A stretch of 46,025 nucleotides of DNA from an uncultured Agathobacter sp. (GCA_945910395.1 CAMDYX010000018.1:1-46025); one strand, 5' to 3'; positions 1 through 8,960 are shown, counted from the first letter of the stretch. Notes: a model not told the origin generated them from the sequence alone. Program-made: numbers and translations.

Positions 1-66
1 CCGACGCTTTTTAAACGTTCTGATTCGAATAGCAAAATTCATTCTAAGGAACACATTTCCAAAAAG
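1..66 (+). repeat. Large intergenic palindrome, copy R1 (right half, cut by window edge)
   Basis: The window opens inside a copy of the palindromic repeat family. The inner-stem segment CCGACGCTTTTTAAACG is followed by the right arm GTTCTGATTCGAATAGC, then AAAATTCATTCTAAGGAACA. The left half, if present, lies outside the window. It is in the same orientation as all other copies and sits just upstream of dapA. Confidence 0.8.
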
Positions 67-132
67 AATATGTGAAAAGCAGGATTTTCTTGTAGTTTTA
101 GTTATATGAAAAGTAGAAAATGAGGTGGCGGC

Positions 133-1032
133 ATGGCAATATTTGAGGGTGCCGGAGTGGCACTAATCACACCATTTCATGAAGATAAAAGTGTAAATTA
201 CAAGATGCTTGGAACTCTGTTAGAACGGCAGATTTCGAATAAAACCGATGCAATTATCGTGTGCGGTACCACCGGAGAACCTGCCACTATGACAGAGGAA
301 GAACGATTTGCGGTAATCAGGTATGTTGTGGAAAAGGTAAACAAAAGAGTACCTGTAATTGCAGGCACAGGCTCAAACTGTACGGAAACGGCTATAAGAA
401 CCTCCAGAAAAGCAGAAGCTCTTGGCGTAGATGGGCTGCTTATCGTGACACCATATTATAATAAGGCAACACAGAAGGGACTTTATGAGCACTATAAAGA
501 AATAGCCGCTTCGGTTGAAAAGCCCATTATTATGTATAATGTTCCTTCCAGAACCGGATGTAATCTGCTGCCGGAAACGGTGGTGGCGCTGGCAAAGGAT
601 TTTAAAAACATATCGGGAATCAAGGAGGCAAGCGGTAATATCTCTCAGGTCGCAAAAATTGCTTCTTTAGGGAAAAATCTAATCGATATTTATTCCGGAA
701 ATGATGACCAGGTAGTACCGATTCTTTCCTTAGGTGGAAAAGGAGTCATTTCCGTTTTGGCAAATGTAATGCCTCAGGATATGCATGATATGGTCTTAGA
801 ATTCCTGGGTGGAAATGTAAAACGGGCTATGGAATTGCAGTTAAAATATGTAAATTTGATTCAGGCGCTTTTTTGTGAGGTAAATCCAATTCCGGTAAAG
901 GCAGCAATGAAGATAATCGGATATGAAGTGGGAGGGGTGAGACTTCCGCTTACGGAAATGGAAGAAAATCACCGGACATTATTAAAAGACCGAATGAAGG
1001 AAGCAGGATTAATCTGGCAGGATGCCTATTGA
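133..1032 (+). CDS. dapA: 4-hydroxy-tetrahydrodipicolinate synthase
   Basis: This cytosolic TIM-barrel lyase condenses pyruvate with aspartate semialdehyde, the first committed step of the lysine/diaminopimelate pathway. The 299-residue length is normal for the family. Visible motifs are the substrate-binding CGTTGEP around residues 44-50, the catalytic Tyr135 in MYNVPSRTG and the Schiff-base Lys164 in SGIKEASG. The ATG at 133 follows a GAGGTGG ribosome binding site. A flavin reductase gene follows after 42 nt and may be cotranscribed. No lysine riboswitch is visible in the 132 bases upstream, which hold the end of repeat R1 and only weak promoter-like sequence. Confidence 0.96.
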   Translation: MAIFEGAGVALITPFHEDKSVNYKMLGTLLERQISNKTDAIIVCGTTGEPATMTEEERFAVIRYVVEKVNKRVPVIAGTGSNCTETAIRTSRKAEALGVDGLLIVTPYYNKATQKGLYEHYKEIAASVEKPIIMYNVPSRTGCNLLPETVVALAKDFKNISGIKEASGNISQVAKIASLGKNLIDIYSGNDDQVVPILSLGGKGVISVLANVMPQDMHDMVLEFLGGNVKRAMELQLKYVNLIQALFCEVNPIPVKAAMKIIGYEVGGVRLPLTEMEENHRTLLKDRMKEAGLIWQDAY

Positions 1033-1074
1033 TGTAGTGAAAGACGCATGCCAGTGGAATTATAGGAGTATCAC

Positions 1075-1638
1075 ATGGGAAAACAGAATTGGAAGCCGGG
1101 GAATATGCTAAATCCGGTACCGGCAGTCATGGTAAGTGTAGCAGATAAGGCTGGAAATGCGAATATTATAACAGTAGCATGGGCGGGAACCGTATGTACG
1201 AATCCGCCCATGGTGTCTATTTCGGTCAGACCGGAACGCTTTTCCTATGACATGCTGGAAGAAACAAAGGAATTTGTAATCAATCTAACCACAGAAGCGT
1301 TGGTAAAGGCCTGTGACTATTGTGGTGTGACAAGCGGCCGGGATGTAGACAAATTTGAAAAAATGAATCTCACAAAGCTTCCCATGGAGCACGTGAAGGC
1401 TCCGGGAATTGCTGAAAGTCCTGTTAATATCGAATGTAAAGTGGTAGAAAAAAGGCCTCTTGGCAGTCATACCATGTTTCTTGCCGAAGTGGTCGGAGTA
1501 ACGGTTGATGATGCTTATATGGATGAAAATAATAAATTTCACATCAACAATACCGGACTCGTTATGTATTCCCACGGAGAGTATTTCAAGCTGGGAGAAA
1601 AATTAGGTTCTTTTGGATATAGTATTAGAAAAAAATAA
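1075..1638 (+). CDS. Flavin reductase family protein (FMN-binding split barrel)
   Basis: A 187-residue protein of the flavin reductase-like family, which binds FMN and passes electrons from NAD(P)H or a partner protein. Typical family segments are the N-terminal NPVPAVMVSV, NIITVAWAGTVCTNPPMVS, and SVRPERFSYDMLEET followed by FVINLTT. A Cys-rich stretch (KACDYCGVTSGRDVDKF) about one third in resembles clostridial members of unknown partner. The ATG at 1075 has AGGAG about 8 nt upstream. It lies directly after dapA, but nothing in the sequence ties it to lysine synthesis. The physiological electron acceptor cannot be told from sequence. Confidence 0.88.
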   Translation: MGKQNWKPGNMLNPVPAVMVSVADKAGNANIITVAWAGTVCTNPPMVSISVRPERFSYDMLEETKEFVINLTTEALVKACDYCGVTSGRDVDKFEKMNLTKLPMEHVKAPGIAESPVNIECKVVEKRPLGSHTMFLAEVVGVTVDDAYMDENNKFHINNTGLVMYSHGEYFKLGEKLGSFGYSIRKK

Positions 1639-1711
1639 ACTCTTTTGTGCGCAAGTTGATTCTGTATTTTTGCTCAAATAGTTTCGAATAACAAGTAAAG
1701 ATAGAAATCAT

Positions 1712-1855
1712 GGAGTTACATATAAGTGAAACGAAATTGTCCTTGTGAGAAGCCTTTGTCAACTCGAAATTACATATAAGAGACAACAAATCAATATGCT
1801 TATCTGTAAGCAATATTTTTCAGTGGTTTAATCCAAGCTAGAAACTACGTATAAC
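1712..1855. repeat. Cluster of a short ATTACAKATAAG-like motif (4 sites)
   Basis: Four related 12-15 bp sites lie in this intergenic stretch: GGAGTTACATATAAG (1712-1726), GAAATTACATATAAG (1766-1780), inverted GCTTATCTGTAAGC (1798-1811) and GAAACTACGTATAAC (1841-1855). A second cluster of the same motif is at 9158-9369. The rest of the gap 1639-2124 holds a possible small gene on the - strand (1893-2024) and a weak hairpin near 2064-2097. Confidence 0.6.
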
Positions 1856-1892
1856 AACTATAAAATAATGGATTTAGACGTAAACCTTATTT

Positions 1893-2024
1893 TTACTCTA
1901 CCAATGGACCAGAAGCTTCCAGTTTGTAGAAAACGACAACTCCCAATTTGTCAAATTTATAGATTGTAAATTCCTCTTTTCCATCATTGGTAACATAAAA
2001 ATAAGCTGATGCATATTTTTTCAT
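1893..2024 (-). CDS. Possible small hypothetical protein (43 aa)
   Basis: A short reading frame on the - strand encodes about 43 residues starting MKKYASAYFYVTNDGKEEF and ending in YKLEASGPLVE. An in-frame ATG at 2042 would add six residues. The alternation of charged and aromatic residues looks protein-like, and the stretch is more coherent than its AT-rich surroundings. No convincing ribosome binding site precedes either start and I recognise no family. It could be a remnant of a larger gene. Confidence 0.3.
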   Translation of the reverse strand: MKKYASAYFYVTNDGKEEFTIYKFDKLGVVVFYKLEASGPLVE

Positions 2025-2063
2025 TAATATGCACCAACTCATTTAATAAACATACTTTGTCTA

Positions 2064-2097
2064 CACTCTGAGCGCCCTGCTATAGCAGAGTGCTTTT
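2064..2097 (+). terminator. Weak hairpin, possible terminator between convergent genes
   Basis: CACTCTG (2064-2070) pairs with CAGAGTG (2086-2092) and is followed by CTTTTACTT on the + strand. An alternative inner palindrome, CTGCTATAGCAG, lies at 2078-2089. The stem is short and the T-run is broken, so function as a terminator is uncertain. Confidence 0.35.
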
Positions 2098-2124
2098 ACT
2101 TATTAACTGATTTATCTTTTAAAA

Positions 2125-2640
2125 TTATTTCAGCAATATATCCATCAGATATGCATACACATCTTCGTTGTTCTGCTTCCAATGAGAGCAAATCGTTTCC
2201 GCTTGTTCCTTTGTCTTAACGGTAAGTGTAAGATCAATCACATTGACTCCATCCGAGCGCACCTGACAGCGCACAGCATATTTCTGGTTTGTGGTCTTGT
2301 AATAATCTGCAATTGTGGAGTTTTCCTGACGGAAATCCAATTTGTTTTCTTCAAAAAAGGCTTTTACATCCTGTTCGATTCCATCCGTAATTTTATCCTT
2401 GAAAAAGCCCAAGGTCTCTTTTCCTGCGGCGGTAAGAGAGTACTGTGTATTGGAATGGGTGGTTACAGCCAGAATTAAGTCGGAATCCACCAGCTCTCCG
2501 ATGACCTCCTGAATACGGAAATAATCCGTGTAGTCTTTTTCTAAGAAAAAATTGGAAAGCTGTGTATTGGAAAGAGGGAATCCTGCCTTATCCAGCATGT
2601 ATAAAATTGTCATCTTGTATATGGTAAATGGTTCAGCCAT
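2125..2640 (-). CDS. DUF4364 family protein
   Basis: A 171-residue protein beginning MAEPFTIYKMTILYMLDKAG, which matches the clostridial DUF4364 family: an N-terminal winged-helix-like domain followed by an alpha/beta region. The N-terminal third (TNTQLSNFFLEKDYTDYFRIQEVIGELVDSD-like pattern) looks like a helix-turn-helix regulator, but its target is unknown. An AAAGAGG ribosome binding site lies 6 nt before the ATG. It starts 23 nt after the malic enzyme stop codon and is probably cotranscribed with it from the promoter at 3861-3889. Confidence 0.8.
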   Translation of the reverse strand: MAEPFTIYKMTILYMLDKAGFPLSNTQLSNFFLEKDYTDYFRIQEVIGELVDSDLILAVTTHSNTQYSLTAAGKETLGFFKDKITDGIEQDVKAFFEENKLDFRQENSTIADYYKTTNQKYAVRCQVRSDGVNVIDLTLTVKTKEQAETICSHWKQNNEDVYAYLMDILLK

Positions 2641-2663
2641 AAAATTCCTCTTTCTTTTAAAAA

Positions 2664-3818
2664 TTAATCGTGAATATGTTCCTTTACTGCATTACTTACA
2701 ACCTCTGCAACCCGTGGGTCAAAGGCTTCTGGCATAATGAACTCGTCACTTAGCTCTTCATCGCTGACAAGATTGGCAAGGGCATTTGCAGCGGCAAGCT
2801 TCATTTCTTCGGTAATCTGCGTAGCGCGGCCCTCCAAGGCGCCCTTGAAGATTCCGGGGAAAGCAATTACGTTGTTGACCTGATTTGGGAAATCGCTTCT
2901 TCCGGTTCCCACAACTCTTGCACCGGCAGCCTTTGCAACGTCCGGCATAATTTCCGGAACCGGATTTGCCATGGCAAAGAGGATAGAATCCTTATTCATA
3001 GAAGCAACCATCTCAGGAGTAACAATATTCGGAGCAGATACTCCGACAAAAATGTCAGCACCCTTAAGGGCATCAGCAAGGGTTCCGGTGGCATGCTCTA
3101 GGTTTGTCACTTCTGTCATTTTTTTCTGCATCCAGTTTAAGTTCGGATAGTCAGGACCGATGATTCCCATGCGGTCACACATAGTAACATGAGTAAATCC
3201 GTAGGTTAACAAAAGCTTTGTGATAGCAACTCCGGCGGAACCGGCGCCATTTACAACAACCTTGCAGTTTTCTTTTTTCTTACCGGTAAGGCGGAGACTG
3301 TTGATGATTCCGGCAAGAACAACGATTGCGGTTCCGTGCTGATCATCATGGAACACAGGAATATCTAACATTTCCTTCAAGCGCTCCTCGATTTCAAAGC
3401 AGCGTGGGGCAGAGATGTCTTCCAGATTGATTCCGCCAAATCCCGGAGCGATATTTTTAACTGCAGTAATGATCTCCTCGGTATCCTGGGTATCCAGACA
3501 GATCGGAACTGCATTTACATTTCCGAATTCCTTGAAAAGGACGCATTTTCCTTCCATAACAGGCATTGCTGCGTATGGTCCGATATTTCCAAGTCCGAGT
3601 ACGGCACTTCCGTCAGACACAACGGCAACGGTATTCGCTTTCCAGGTGTAGGTGTATGCAGCTTCCTTATCCTCTGCAATTACTTTACAAGGCTCAGCAA
3701 CTCCCGGAGTATATGCAATCGCAAGATCCTCTCTGGAACCTACTTTTGATTTCGCGGTTGTCTCAAGCTTTCCGTTCCATTCTTTATGCATAGCAAGTGC
3801 TTTTTCTTTATTATCCAT
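2664..3818 (-). CDS. NAD(P)-dependent malic enzyme (malate dehydrogenase, decarboxylating)
   Basis: This enzyme decarboxylates malate oxidatively to pyruvate, linking C4 acids to the pyruvate pool. The 384 residues fit the short prokaryotic form. Visible are AIAYTPGVAEPC with the catalytic Tyr, the metal-binding FHDDQHGTAIV, the dinucleotide-binding VVNGAGSAGVAI, and the C-terminal MANPVPEIMP followed by GTGRSDFPNQVNN. I chose the third in-frame ATG (3818) because GGGAG lies 8 nt upstream of it, while the first ATG (3833) overlaps that ribosome binding site. It is transcribed divergently from rho and followed closely by DUF4364. Cofactor preference (NAD or NADP) cannot be fixed by eye. Confidence 0.93.
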   Translation of the reverse strand: MDNKEKALAMHKEWNGKLETTAKSKVGSREDLAIAYTPGVAEPCKVIAEDKEAAYTYTWKANTVAVVSDGSAVLGLGNIGPYAAMPVMEGKCVLFKEFGNVNAVPICLDTQDTEEIITAVKNIAPGFGGINLEDISAPRCFEIEERLKEMLDIPVFHDDQHGTAIVVLAGIINSLRLTGKKKENCKVVVNGAGSAGVAITKLLLTYGFTHVTMCDRMGIIGPDYPNLNWMQKKMTEVTNLEHATGTLADALKGADIFVGVSAPNIVTPEMVASMNKDSILFAMANPVPEIMPDVAKAAGARVVGTGRSDFPNQVNNVIAFPGIFKGALEGRATQITEEMKLAAANALANLVSDEELSDEFIMPEAFDPRVAEVVSNAVKEHIHD

Positions 3819-3860
3819 GATCATTTCTCCCATATGTAGATTTGTATTTGCAACGTGTTT

Positions 3861-3889
3861 ATGATACCATTGTTACCCGGACAAATCAA
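3861..3889 (-). promoter_or_regulatory. Sigma-A promoter for malic enzyme/DUF4364
   Basis: On the - strand a -35 TTGATT (3884-3889) and a -10 TATCAT (3861-3866) are separated by 17 nt, a short distance upstream of the malic enzyme start. It is back-to-back with the rho promoter, the two -35 boxes lying 13 nt apart. Confidence 0.75.
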
Positions 3890-3902
3890 GGAAGTTTCCT
3901 AC

Positions 3903-3931
3903 TTGAAAAGTGTTAAAAAATTGTGTATGAT
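3903..3931 (+). promoter_or_regulatory. Sigma-A promoter for rho
   Basis: -35 TTGAAA (3903-3908), 17-nt spacer, -10 TATGAT (3926-3931). Transcription would start near 3938, giving a leader of about 120 nt before the rho ATG at 4057. Confidence 0.75.
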
Positions 3932-4056
3932 AAAAAGAAGAGTAAAGATATTTTTCAAACGCCACTTCAGGCAGATTACCCCAGAGAGAATAAAAAGAAA
4001 AATTGTGTTCAAGAGGATTGGCACATATATGCATGAAAAAATTGAAGGAGAACCGT

Positions 4057-5493
4057 ATGAGAGAAAAGTATGAAAGCCTGTCACTGAATATTTTGAAGGA
4101 CTTAGCGAAGGCTCGTGGATTAAAAGGAGTATCTTCTTTAAAAAAGGAAGAACTGATTGAACGTATGTTAGAGGAGGATGAGAAGGATAAAGAGCGCCAG
4201 AAGGTAAAGGAAGGCACAAAAAGCGTTGTAAGACAAAAGCCGGAGGGTGTGCATATTGCAAAAGGAACGGCAGCTTTCCAGCCGAAGACTCAGGAGGAGC
4301 CGGCAACAGAAAAAACTGCAGAAGAGGAGGAACCCGCAACCATAAAGGAAGATATCGCAGGACTTGACAGCGGAGTTTCGGTAAAGGGTATCCTTGAAGT
4401 CATGTCCGATGGATTTGGATTTATACGAAGTGATAATTATATGCCGGGAGAAAATGATATCTATGTGTCGCCATCCCAGATTCGCAGGTTCAATATGAAA
4501 ACCGGAGATATTATTTCAGGAAATACACGAATCAAGGGGGAAAAAGAAAAATTTGCAGCGCTTTTGTATGTGACTGCAGTAAACGGTGCAAATCCTAGTG
4601 ATAATTTGAAAAAGCCGAATTTTGAAGATCTGACACCGATTTTTCCAAATAAGAGACTTCGCTTGGAAAGACCGGGGGCCAGTGTTGCCATGCGTGTGGT
4701 TGATCTCATTTCACCCATCGGAAAAGGACAGCGTGGAATGATTGTCTCCCAACCCAAGGCCGGAAAAACAACTCTTTTAAAGGATGTGGCAAAGTCCGTT
4801 CTTATTAATAACCCGGAAATGCATCTGATTATTTTGTTGATTGATGAGCGACCGGAGGAGGTTACGGACATTAAGGAAGCCATTCAGGGCGATAACGTGG
4901 AAGTTATTTATTCTACCTTTGATGAGCTTCCGGAGCATCATAAGAGAGTTTCCGAGATGGTAATCGAGCGTGCAAAGCGTCTGGTAGAGAATAAAAAGGA
5001 CGTTATGATTCTGCTTGACAGCATCACAAGACTGGCAAGAGCATATAACCTTACCGTTCCGCCAAGTGGACGTACGCTTTCCGGTGGTCTTGATCCGGCT
5101 GCTCTGCATATGCCAAAGCGCTTTTTCGGAGCTGCCCGCAATATGAGAGAGGGTGGAAGTCTGACCATTCTTGCCACCGCACTTGTGGATACCGGAAGCA
5201 AGATGGATGATGTGGTATTCGAGGAATTTAAAGGAACCGGTAATATGGAGCTTGTTCTGGACCGGAAGCTTTCCGAAAAACGTATTTTCCCGGCTATCGA
5301 CATTGTAAAATCGGGTACGAGACGGGAGGACCTGCTTCTTGATGCGGACGAGATTTCTGCTGTTGAGATTATGCGGAAGGCCTTCAATGGAATGCGTTCC
5401 GATGAGGCAGTCGAAAATATCTTAAATATGTTCGCACACACAAAGAATAATCAGGAATTTATCAATCAGGTAAGAAAAAACAGAATTTTGTAA
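4057..5493 (+). CDS. rho: Transcription termination factor Rho
   Basis: Hexameric RNA-dependent ATPase/translocase that ends transcription. The 478-residue protein has an N-terminal Rho-N helical domain (LNILKDLAKARGLKGVSSL), then a charged Lys/Glu-rich linker to about residue 110, the cold-shock-like RNA-binding domain (GILEVMSDGFGFIRS, DIYVSPSQIRRF), and the RecA-type motor with Walker A QPKAGKTTL near residue 232, Walker B LILLIDERPEEV and the GKGQRG loop. Upstream in-frame ATGs at 4003 and 4033 lack a good site; the ATG at 4057 has AAGGAG with 6-nt spacing and fits the family N-terminus. The acidic/basic insert between Rho-N and the RNA-binding domain is a common variable element in Firmicutes. 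Confidence 0.97.
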   Translation: MREKYESLSLNILKDLAKARGLKGVSSLKKEELIERMLEEDEKDKERQKVKEGTKSVVRQKPEGVHIAKGTAAFQPKTQEEPATEKTAEEEEPATIKEDIAGLDSGVSVKGILEVMSDGFGFIRSDNYMPGENDIYVSPSQIRRFNMKTGDIISGNTRIKGEKEKFAALLYVTAVNGANPSDNLKKPNFEDLTPIFPNKRLRLERPGASVAMRVVDLISPIGKGQRGMIVSQPKAGKTTLLKDVAKSVLINNPEMHLIILLIDERPEEVTDIKEAIQGDNVEVIYSTFDELPEHHKRVSEMVIERAKRLVENKKDVMILLDSITRLARAYNLTVPPSGRTLSGGLDPAALHMPKRFFGAARNMREGGSLTILATALVDTGSKMDDVVFEEFKGTGNMELVLDRKLSEKRIFPAIDIVKSGTRREDLLLDADEISAVEIMRKAFNGMRSDEAVENILNMFAHTKNNQEFINQVRKNRIL

Positions 5494-5528
5494 AATGATG
5501 ATAAAATGTACAATTTGGAAAATAACTA

Positions 5529-5557
5529 TTGCATTCAACATTTTCCTGTGTTACAAT
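5529..5557 (+). promoter_or_regulatory. Promoter and leader of rpmE
   Basis: -35 TTGCAT (5529-5534), 17-nt spacer, -10 TACAAT (5552-5557). It produces a leader of about 125 nt before rpmE. Leaders of this size upstream of L31 genes are known autoregulatory elements in some Firmicutes. I see local pairing potential here but cannot match a consensus by eye. Confidence 0.6.
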
Positions 5558-5688
5558 AACTAAGCTGTTTATCGGGATGTAAACGGACGAAAGTGTCTTT
5601 CTTCGCAGTAAGTATCATATGCGGATCGGGCATACGGATATAGAAGATTGAAGCATAACAACGATAAGACATAAAAGAGGTGAAAATC

Positions 5689-5889
5689 ATGAGAGAAGGA
5701 ATCCATCCAGATTATTATCAGGCAACTGTAACCTGTAACTGCGGAAATACATTCGTTACAGGATCTACCAAGCCGGAGATTCACGTTGAAATCTGCTCAA
5801 AGTGTCATCCATTCTATACTGGACAGCAGAAGGCTAGCCAGGCACGTGGACGTATCGAACAGTTCAACAAGAAGTATGGTATGAACTAA
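5689..5889 (+). CDS. rpmE: 50S ribosomal protein L31
   Basis: A 66-residue ribosomal protein starting [20 protein letters not shown]. It is the zinc-containing (C+) type, with CNC near residue 16 and CSKC near residue 36, so it should bind one zinc ion. A GTG at 5680 is in frame but overlaps the AGAGG ribosome binding site (5676-5680), so the ATG at 5689 with 8-nt spacing is the start. It is followed by a strong terminator at 5909-5940. Location after rho and before DUF1385/prmC/prfA is the usual clostridial order. Confidence 0.97.
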   Translation: MREGIHPDYYQATVTCNCGNTFVTGSTKPEIHVEICSKCHPFYTGQQKASQARGRIEQFNKKYGMN

Positions 5890-5908
5890 TTACCAAGAGT
5901 GTGAGGAT

Positions 5909-5940
5909 AAGGTTGAGGTAGAAATGCCTCAACCTTTTTT
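5909..5940 (+). terminator. Rho-independent terminator after rpmE
   Basis: AAGGTTGAGG (5909-5918) pairs perfectly with CCTCAACCTT (5927-5936) and runs into a T-tract to 5940. The DUF1385 gene begins only 20 nt further on with its own ribosome binding site, so part of the transcription may read through to the prmC-prfA genes. Confidence 0.92.
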
Positions 5941-5959
5941 CGCTTATAGGAGTAACAGA

Positions 5960-6931
5960 ATGAAGTATTCAGGTGTTGGCGGACAGGCAGTAATGGAAGG
6001 CGTCATGATGAAAAATGGCGATCAGTATGCTGTGGCGGTTCGAAAACCAGATGGACAGATAGAAGTAAAAGTAGATAAGTATAAAGGACCGGGGGCTAAG
6101 AACAAGCTTCGGAATATCCCAATTGTAAGAGGCGTGATTAGCTTTATTGACTCTTTGTATCTTGGGATGAGTACGCTTATGTATTCTTCTTCCTTTTATG
6201 AGGAAGAGGAGGAGCTTACGGAAAAGCAAAAGGAGAAGCAGCGGAAAAAAGAAGAGGGCTTAACCCAGGAAGAAATCCAAAAGAAAAAGGAGAAGGAAGA
6301 CAAGGCATTGATGGGAGGAACGGTTGCATTTTCCATTGTGTTAGCCCTTGGGATTTTCTTTGCAATTCCCTATTTTTTGTCAGGATTTTTCCGTAGCATC
6401 ATCTCTTCGGAAATGCTGATTGCTCTGATTGAGGGCCTGATTCGTCTGGTAATTTTTCTTGCATATATTGCCCTGATTTCCTTTATGCCGGACATCAAAA
6501 GAGTGTTCATGTATCATGGCGCAGAGCATAAATGCATCAACTGTATAGAACATGGGCTGGAGCTTAATCCGGAGAATGTTAGAAAAAGCTCCAAGCAGCA
6601 TAAGAGATGCGGAACAAGCTTTCTGCTGATCGTTATGCTGATAAGCATTGTCTTTTTTATGTTCATTCAGGTAGACTCAAAGCTCTTACGGCTGTTACTT
6701 CGACTTGCTTTGATTCCGGTCATCGCAGGAGTATCCTATGAATTTATACGTCTTGCCGGGCGGTATGACAATTGGTTTGTGAACGCATTAAGCCAGCCGG
6801 GATTGTGGATGCAGCGGCTTACTACCCGCGAACCTGAGGATGATATGATAGAAGTTGGCATCGCTTCCGTTGAAGCAGTGTTTGACTGGGAAAAGTGGCA
6901 AGAGGAAGAATTAAGGGAACAGAAACTATGA
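5960..6931 (+). CDS. DUF1385 family membrane protein
   Basis: A 323-residue member of the DUF1385 family, found next to prmC/prfA in many Firmicutes; its biochemical role is not established. The start MKYSGVGGQAVMEGVMMKNG is the family hallmark. A very charged Glu/Lys-rich stretch near residues 75-115 precedes about four hydrophobic segments, with the conserved MYHGAEHKCINCIEHG and SKQHKRCGTSF motifs between them; the His/Cys residues suggest metal binding. The ATG at 5960 has AGGAG with 7-nt spacing. A longer frame would start inside the rpmE terminator and is unlikely. The stop codon overlaps the prmC start (ATGA). Confidence 0.92.
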   Translation: MKYSGVGGQAVMEGVMMKNGDQYAVAVRKPDGQIEVKVDKYKGPGAKNKLRNIPIVRGVISFIDSLYLGMSTLMYSSSFYEEEEELTEKQKEKQRKKEEGLTQEEIQKKKEKEDKALMGGTVAFSIVLALGIFFAIPYFLSGFFRSIISSEMLIALIEGLIRLVIFLAYIALISFMPDIKRVFMYHGAEHKCINCIEHGLELNPENVRKSSKQHKRCGTSFLLIVMLISIVFFMFIQVDSKLLRLLLRLALIPVIAGVSYEFIRLAGRYDNWFVNALSQPGLWMQRLTTREPEDDMIEVGIASVEAVFDWEKWQEEELREQKL

Positions 6932-7755
6932 CTTATCGTGAAGCGATTGAGCTTGGTGAAAAAATATTGAATATGGCAAATATCGTGGATGCTAAGAACG
7001 ACGCATGGCTACTTCTTACTGCTGCCTGCAAAATCGATCATACCTTTTACTATATGCATATGGATGAGGATATGGATAGCCAGCAGGTAAAGGAATTTGA
7101 GTGTTTGATTAAAAAGCGTGCGGAGCATATTCCGTTACAGTATATTACCGGCGAGCAGGAATTTATGGGAATGACTTTTCATGTAAATTCCAATGTGCTG
7201 ATTCCAAGACAGGATACGGAGACCCTGGTAGAACAGGCACTGAAAAGAGTTAAGCCGGGAATGCATATTCTGGATATGTGTACCGGTTCGGGCTGCGTGC
7301 TGATCAGTATATTAAAAAATGCGCCGAAAACCACGGGCGTAGGGTGCGATGTCTCAAAACAGGCCCTTATTGTGGCGAAGGAAAATGCGAAGCGAAATGA
7401 TGTTTCGGCGGAATTTGAGCGAAGCGATTTGTTTGAGAATGTAATTGATAAATTTGATATGATTGTGTCCAATCCACCATATATCTGTACTGATATTATT
7501 CCAACGTTAATGCCGGAGGTCGCTCAATTTGAGCCTCTGATTGCGTTGGACGGAAAAGAGGATGGATTGTATTTTTACCGCAGGATTGTATCTGAAAGTA
7601 AGGAATATTTAAACGAAAGCGGTATGCTTTTATTTGAAATAGGTTATGATCAGGGACAGGAGGTCAGCGACATGATGAAAGAGGCTGGTTTTTCCGATGT
7701 ATGTGTAATCAAGGATTTAGCGAGAAATGATCGTGTTGTGTATGGTATGCTTTAG
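6928..7755 (+). CDS. prmC: Release factor glutamine methyltransferase
   Basis: Class I SAM-dependent methyltransferase that N5-methylates the glutamine of the GGQ motif in peptide release factors. The 275-residue protein has an N-terminal helical substrate-binding domain, the MTase motif ILDMCTGSGCVLISI and the signature NPPY in IVSNPPYICTD. The ATG overlaps the stop of DUF1385 and AAGGGAA lies upstream. Its substrate prfA is the next gene, 74 nt downstream, a classic functional pairing. Confidence 0.96.
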   Translation: MTYREAIELGEKILNMANIVDAKNDAWLLLTAACKIDHTFYYMHMDEDMDSQQVKEFECLIKKRAEHIPLQYITGEQEFMGMTFHVNSNVLIPRQDTETLVEQALKRVKPGMHILDMCTGSGCVLISILKNAPKTTGVGCDVSKQALIVAKENAKRNDVSAEFERSDLFENVIDKFDMIVSNPPYICTDIIPTLMPEVAQFEPLIALDGKEDGLYFYRRIVSESKEYLNESGMLLFEIGYDQGQEVSDMMKEAGFSDVCVIKDLARNDRVVYGML

Positions 7756-7829
7756 CTGTTTTATCATGTAATTCTGATGAGCTATGGAAACCATATACAA
7801 CATAAAACACAAAAAAGAGGGAAAAGAAC

Positions 7830-8900
7830 ATGTTTGACAAATTAGAAGATTTACTTCATCACTATGAGGAATTAATGAATACCTTAAGCGAGCCGGATGT
7901 TGCAAATGATCCTGCCCGTTTTAAAAAGCTTATGAAGGAGCAGAGCGATCTTGCTCCGATCGTGGAAGCGTACACGGAATACAAGAAGTGTAAGCAGAAC
8001 ATTGAGGACTCTCTTATGATGCTCGAAGAGGAATCTGATGAGGAGATGAGAGAGCTTGCAAAAGAAGAATTGAATGATTCAAAAGCCCGTTTGGAAGAAT
8101 TGGAAAATGAGCTTAAGATATTGCTCCTTCCAAAGGACCCCAATGATGATAAGAACGTTATTGTTGAAATCCGTGCAGGTGCAGGCGGCGAGGAAGCAGC
8201 ACTTTTTGCCGCTGAAATCTATCGCATGTATGTACATTATGCAGAGAGCCGCCGTTGGAAGGTAGAGACCTTAGAAGCAGATGAGACCGGAATCGGTGGA
8301 ATGAAGTCTGTGGACTTTATGGTAACCGGACAGGGAGCTTATTCCGTATTGAAATATGAATCCGGAGTACATCGAGTACAGCGTGTTCCGGAGACGGAAT
8401 CCCAGGGAAGAATCCAGACCTCCACCTGTTCTGTTGCAGTTATGCCGGAGGCAGAGGATGTTGAGATTGAGATTGATGAAAAAGACATTCGTATCGATGT
8501 AATGAGAGCATCCGGAAACGGTGGACAGTGTGTCAATACCACAGACTCTGCAGTACGACTTACCCATTATCCGACAGGAATTGTGATCTACAGTCAGACA
8601 GAAAAGTCACAGCTTCAGAATAAGGATAAGGCATTTGCACTTCTTCGTGCAAAGCTGTACGACTTAGAGCTGCAGAAGAAGCAGGACGCTGAATCCGAGA
8701 TGCGCCGCAGCCAGATCGGAACCGGTGACCGTGCAGAGAAGATTCGTACCTACAACTTCCCCCAGGGCCGTGTGACGGACCACCGTATCAACTTAACTCT
8801 TTACAAACTGGATAAAATTATGAATGGTGACATTCAGGAAATTATCGATGCATGTATTGCGGCAGACCAGGCGAAGAAGCTGGCAAATATGAACGAATAG
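7830..8900 (+). CDS. prfA: Peptide chain release factor 1
   Basis: Decodes UAA/UAG and triggers peptide release. At 356 residues it has the normal RF1 length. The codon-recognition PxT motif appears as P-E-T in [16 protein letters not shown], and the catalytic GGQ lies in [17 protein letters not shown]. The RF1-type PxT (not SPF) excludes RF2. Its stop codon TAG is part of a 12-mer, TAGCACGAACGC, whose inverted complement occurs twice downstream (9019-9030, 9109-9120). A terminator-like hairpin follows at 8920-8960. Confidence 0.97.
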   Translation: MFDKLEDLLHHYEELMNTLSEPDVANDPARFKKLMKEQSDLAPIVEAYTEYKKCKQNIEDSLMMLEEESDEEMRELAKEELNDSKARLEELENELKILLLPKDPNDDKNVIVEIRAGAGGEEAALFAAEIYRMYVHYAESRRWKVETLEADETGIGGMKSVDFMVTGQGAYSVLKYESGVHRVQRVPETESQGRIQTSTCSVAVMPEAEDVEIEIDEKDIRIDVMRASGNGGQCVNTTDSAVRLTHYPTGIVIYSQTEKSQLQNKDKAFALLRAKLYDLELQKKQDAESEMRRSQIGTGDRAEKIRTYNFPQGRVTDHRINLTLYKLDKIMNGDIQEIIDACIAADQAKKLANMNE

Positions 8901-8919
8901 CACGAACGCGACAGATGGT

Positions 8920-8960
8920 AAAAAGAGAGGCTACAAGCTTGCTTGTATGCCTCTCTTTTT
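8920..8960 (+). terminator. Terminator after prfA
   Basis: AAAAGAGAGGC (8921-8931) pairs with GCCTCTCTTTT (8949-8959), flanked by A-run and T-run, so it could act on either strand. A secondary ACAAGC/GCTTGT pairing extends the stem inward. Confidence 0.85.

Noticed and set aside
5924-5959. Upstream ATG start for the DUF1385 gene
   Set aside because: It lies inside the rpmE terminator hairpin. The ATG at 5960 has AGGAG and the family N-terminus.
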